From assembly GCA_040002595.1 (NCBI GenBank), contig JBDUED010000141.1:1-6509 (forward strand): 6,509 nt of DNA, read 5' to 3'. Numbering within the stretch: the stretch's first letter is position 1; every line of letters begins with the position of its first letter. The notes beneath the pieces were generated by a model. The model was not told the DNA's origin. It searched no databases and saw only the letters and a program-made list of their open reading frames with translations. Both the position numbers and the translations under genes were made by a program. Positions 5,475 to 6,509 of this stretch are shown one piece after another. This DNA is from Dokdonella_A sp040002595 (GTDB lineage Bacteria; Pseudomonadota; Gammaproteobacteria; Xanthomonadales; Rhodanobacteraceae).

Positions 5475-6509
5475 TCAACGCAGTGACGTATTGATCTTGC
5501 CCAGCGTCTCCGCGCCCGGAGACAACTCGTGCGCGGACAATGCATTCAACGGCGTCGCCGTCGTATTGAAGTGTTCATGCAAGTCGTGCGAGTTCGCGTC
5601 GACATAGAGCAGCCCGGTGACGACTTCTCCCTTCGCCTGATGGGCGTGCACGTAGTTCATCGCGGCAATGCGGTCGCCCGGATCATAAGCGGCATCAAGT
5701 TTGCGCAAGCGCAGTACGCTGCCGTCGTGCTGTTCGACCTCGACGACTTCGCCAGGTGCGTAGGCGACTGCGATCTCGGCGCGTTTGGGGATGAAGTCAA
5801 GCTGGTTCACCGCGTCATTGTGCTCGCGCACGTATTCATAGCTTTTGGTGCTGCCGGCGTGGTTGTTGAATGCGACGCAGGGGCTGATGACGTCGAGGAA
5901 GGCAGCGCCCCTGTGCGCGATCGCGGCCTTGATCAGCGGCACCAGCTGCTGTTTGTCGCCGGAAAAGCCGCGCGCGACAAAGCTCGCACCCAGCTGCATT
6001 GCCAGGCCCACCAGGTCGATCGGCGTATCTGCGTTGGCGACGCCTTTCTTCGACATCGAACCCTGGTCCGCAGTCGCCGAGAATTGCCCCTTGGTCAGCC
6101 CGTACACGCCGTTGTTCTCGACGATGTAAACCATGTTCACGCCGCGTCGGATCGCGTGCACGAACTGGCCGATGCCGATCGAGGCGGAATCGCCATCGCC
6201 CGACACGCCGAGATAAATCAGTTCGCGATTCGCAAGATTCGCCCCGGTCAGCACCGACGGCATGCGGCCATGCACGGTATTGAAGCCATGCGACTGGCCG
6301 AGAAAATAATCCGGCGTCTTCGAGCTGCAGCCAATGCCGGACAGTTTGGCGATGCGGTGCGGCTCGATCGCAAGCTCCCAGCAGGCGTGGATGATCGCGG
6401 CCGAGATCGAGTCGTGCCCGCAGCCGGCGCACAAAGTCGAAACCTTGCCCTCGTAATCGCGCCGGGTGAAACCGATCGCGTTGCAGCCGAGGGTGGGGTG
6501 ATGCAGTTT
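5475..6509 (-). CDS. korB: 2-oxoacid:ferredoxin oxidoreductase beta subunit, 5' end beyond window
   Basis: This is the thiamine diphosphate (TPP) and [4Fe-4S]-binding beta subunit of a 2-oxoacid:ferredoxin oxidoreductase. The enzyme decarboxylates a 2-oxoacid with CoA to acyl-CoA, passing electrons to ferredoxin. The frame is open to the right edge, with 344 residues visible; family length suggests only a few N-terminal residues are missing. A TTG at 6434 is not the start, because KLHHPTLG and RRDYEGKVST upstream belong to the conserved N-terminus. In visible numbering, the four cluster cysteines expected for the two-subunit type are present: Cys27 and Cys30 (LCAGCGHD), Cys61 (GIGCSSK) and Cys211 (ISPCVAF). 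The TPP/Mg motif runs from GDGDS (104-108) to ENNGVYGLTKGQ (131-142). The catalytic partner, the fused gamma-alpha subunit of about 600 residues, should lie just upstream, off the right edge. 2-Oxoglutarate is a likely substrate, but KorB and broad-range 2-oxoacid types cannot be separated here, so the symbol is provisional. Confidence 0.93.
   Translation of the reverse strand, partial: KLHHPTLGCNAIGFTRRDYEGKVSTLCAGCGHDSISAAIIHACWELAIEPHRIAKLSGIGCSSKTPDYFLGQSHGFNTVHGRMPSVLTGANLANRELIYLGVSGDGDSASIGIGQFVHAIRRGVNMVYIVENNGVYGLTKGQFSATADQGSMSKKGVANADTPIDLVGLAMQLGASFVARGFSGDKQQLVPLIKAAIAHRGAAFLDVISPCVAFNNHAGSTKSYEYVREHNDAVNQLDFIPKRAEIAVAYAPGEVVEVEQHDGSVLRLRKLDAAYDPGDRIAAMNYVHAHQAKGEVVTGLLYVDANSHDLHEHFNTTATPLNALSAHELSPGAETLGKINTSLR

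Noticed and set aside
5427..5487. GTCACTG/CAGTGAC inverted repeat as a bidirectional terminator for sppA and the oxidoreductase gene
   Set aside because: The arms are 47 bases apart, one arm lies inside coding sequence, and no T-run follows on either strand.

Overview
The window is ordinary, densely packed bacterial chromosome: five protein-coding genes, two of them cut by the window edges, with gaps of only 43 to 68 bases. There are no RNA genes, mobile elements or CRISPR arrays that I can see. The sequence is visibly G+C rich. The gene families (a DUF3106 secreted protein, a DUF3667 membrane protein, a NorM-type MATE pump, a 67 kDa-type SppA, and a two-subunit-type 2-oxoacid:ferredoxin oxidoreductase beta chain) suggest a gammaproteobacterium of the Xanthomonadales/Lysobacterales, perhaps Rhodanobacteraceae. 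That placement is an inference from remembered protein similarity, not from a search.

Layout from left to right: (1) a DUF3106 exported protein on the + strand, running in from the left edge to 796; (2) a short convergent gap (797-839) with a possible hairpin; (3) a zinc-ribbon plus DUF3667 membrane protein on the - strand (840-2081); (4) a 68-base divergent intergenic region (2082-2149), which must hold signals for genes on both sides; (5) a NorM-like MATE efflux pump (2150-3538) followed 44 bases later by the signal peptide peptidase SppA (3583-5424), both on the + strand and possibly co-transcribed; (6) a 50-base convergent gap (5425-5474); (7) the beta subunit of a 2-oxoacid:ferredoxin oxidoreductase on the - strand (5475 to the right edge), lacking only its first residues. 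Its alpha subunit gene would be expected just beyond the right edge.

The genes do not form an obvious single pathway. Four of the five products are exported or membrane proteins. The least understood are the DUF3667 protein, with an N-terminal four-cysteine zinc ribbon and about five membrane segments, and the repeat-built DUF3106 protein. I found no convincing evidence of a new multi-gene system; the findings below are modest.
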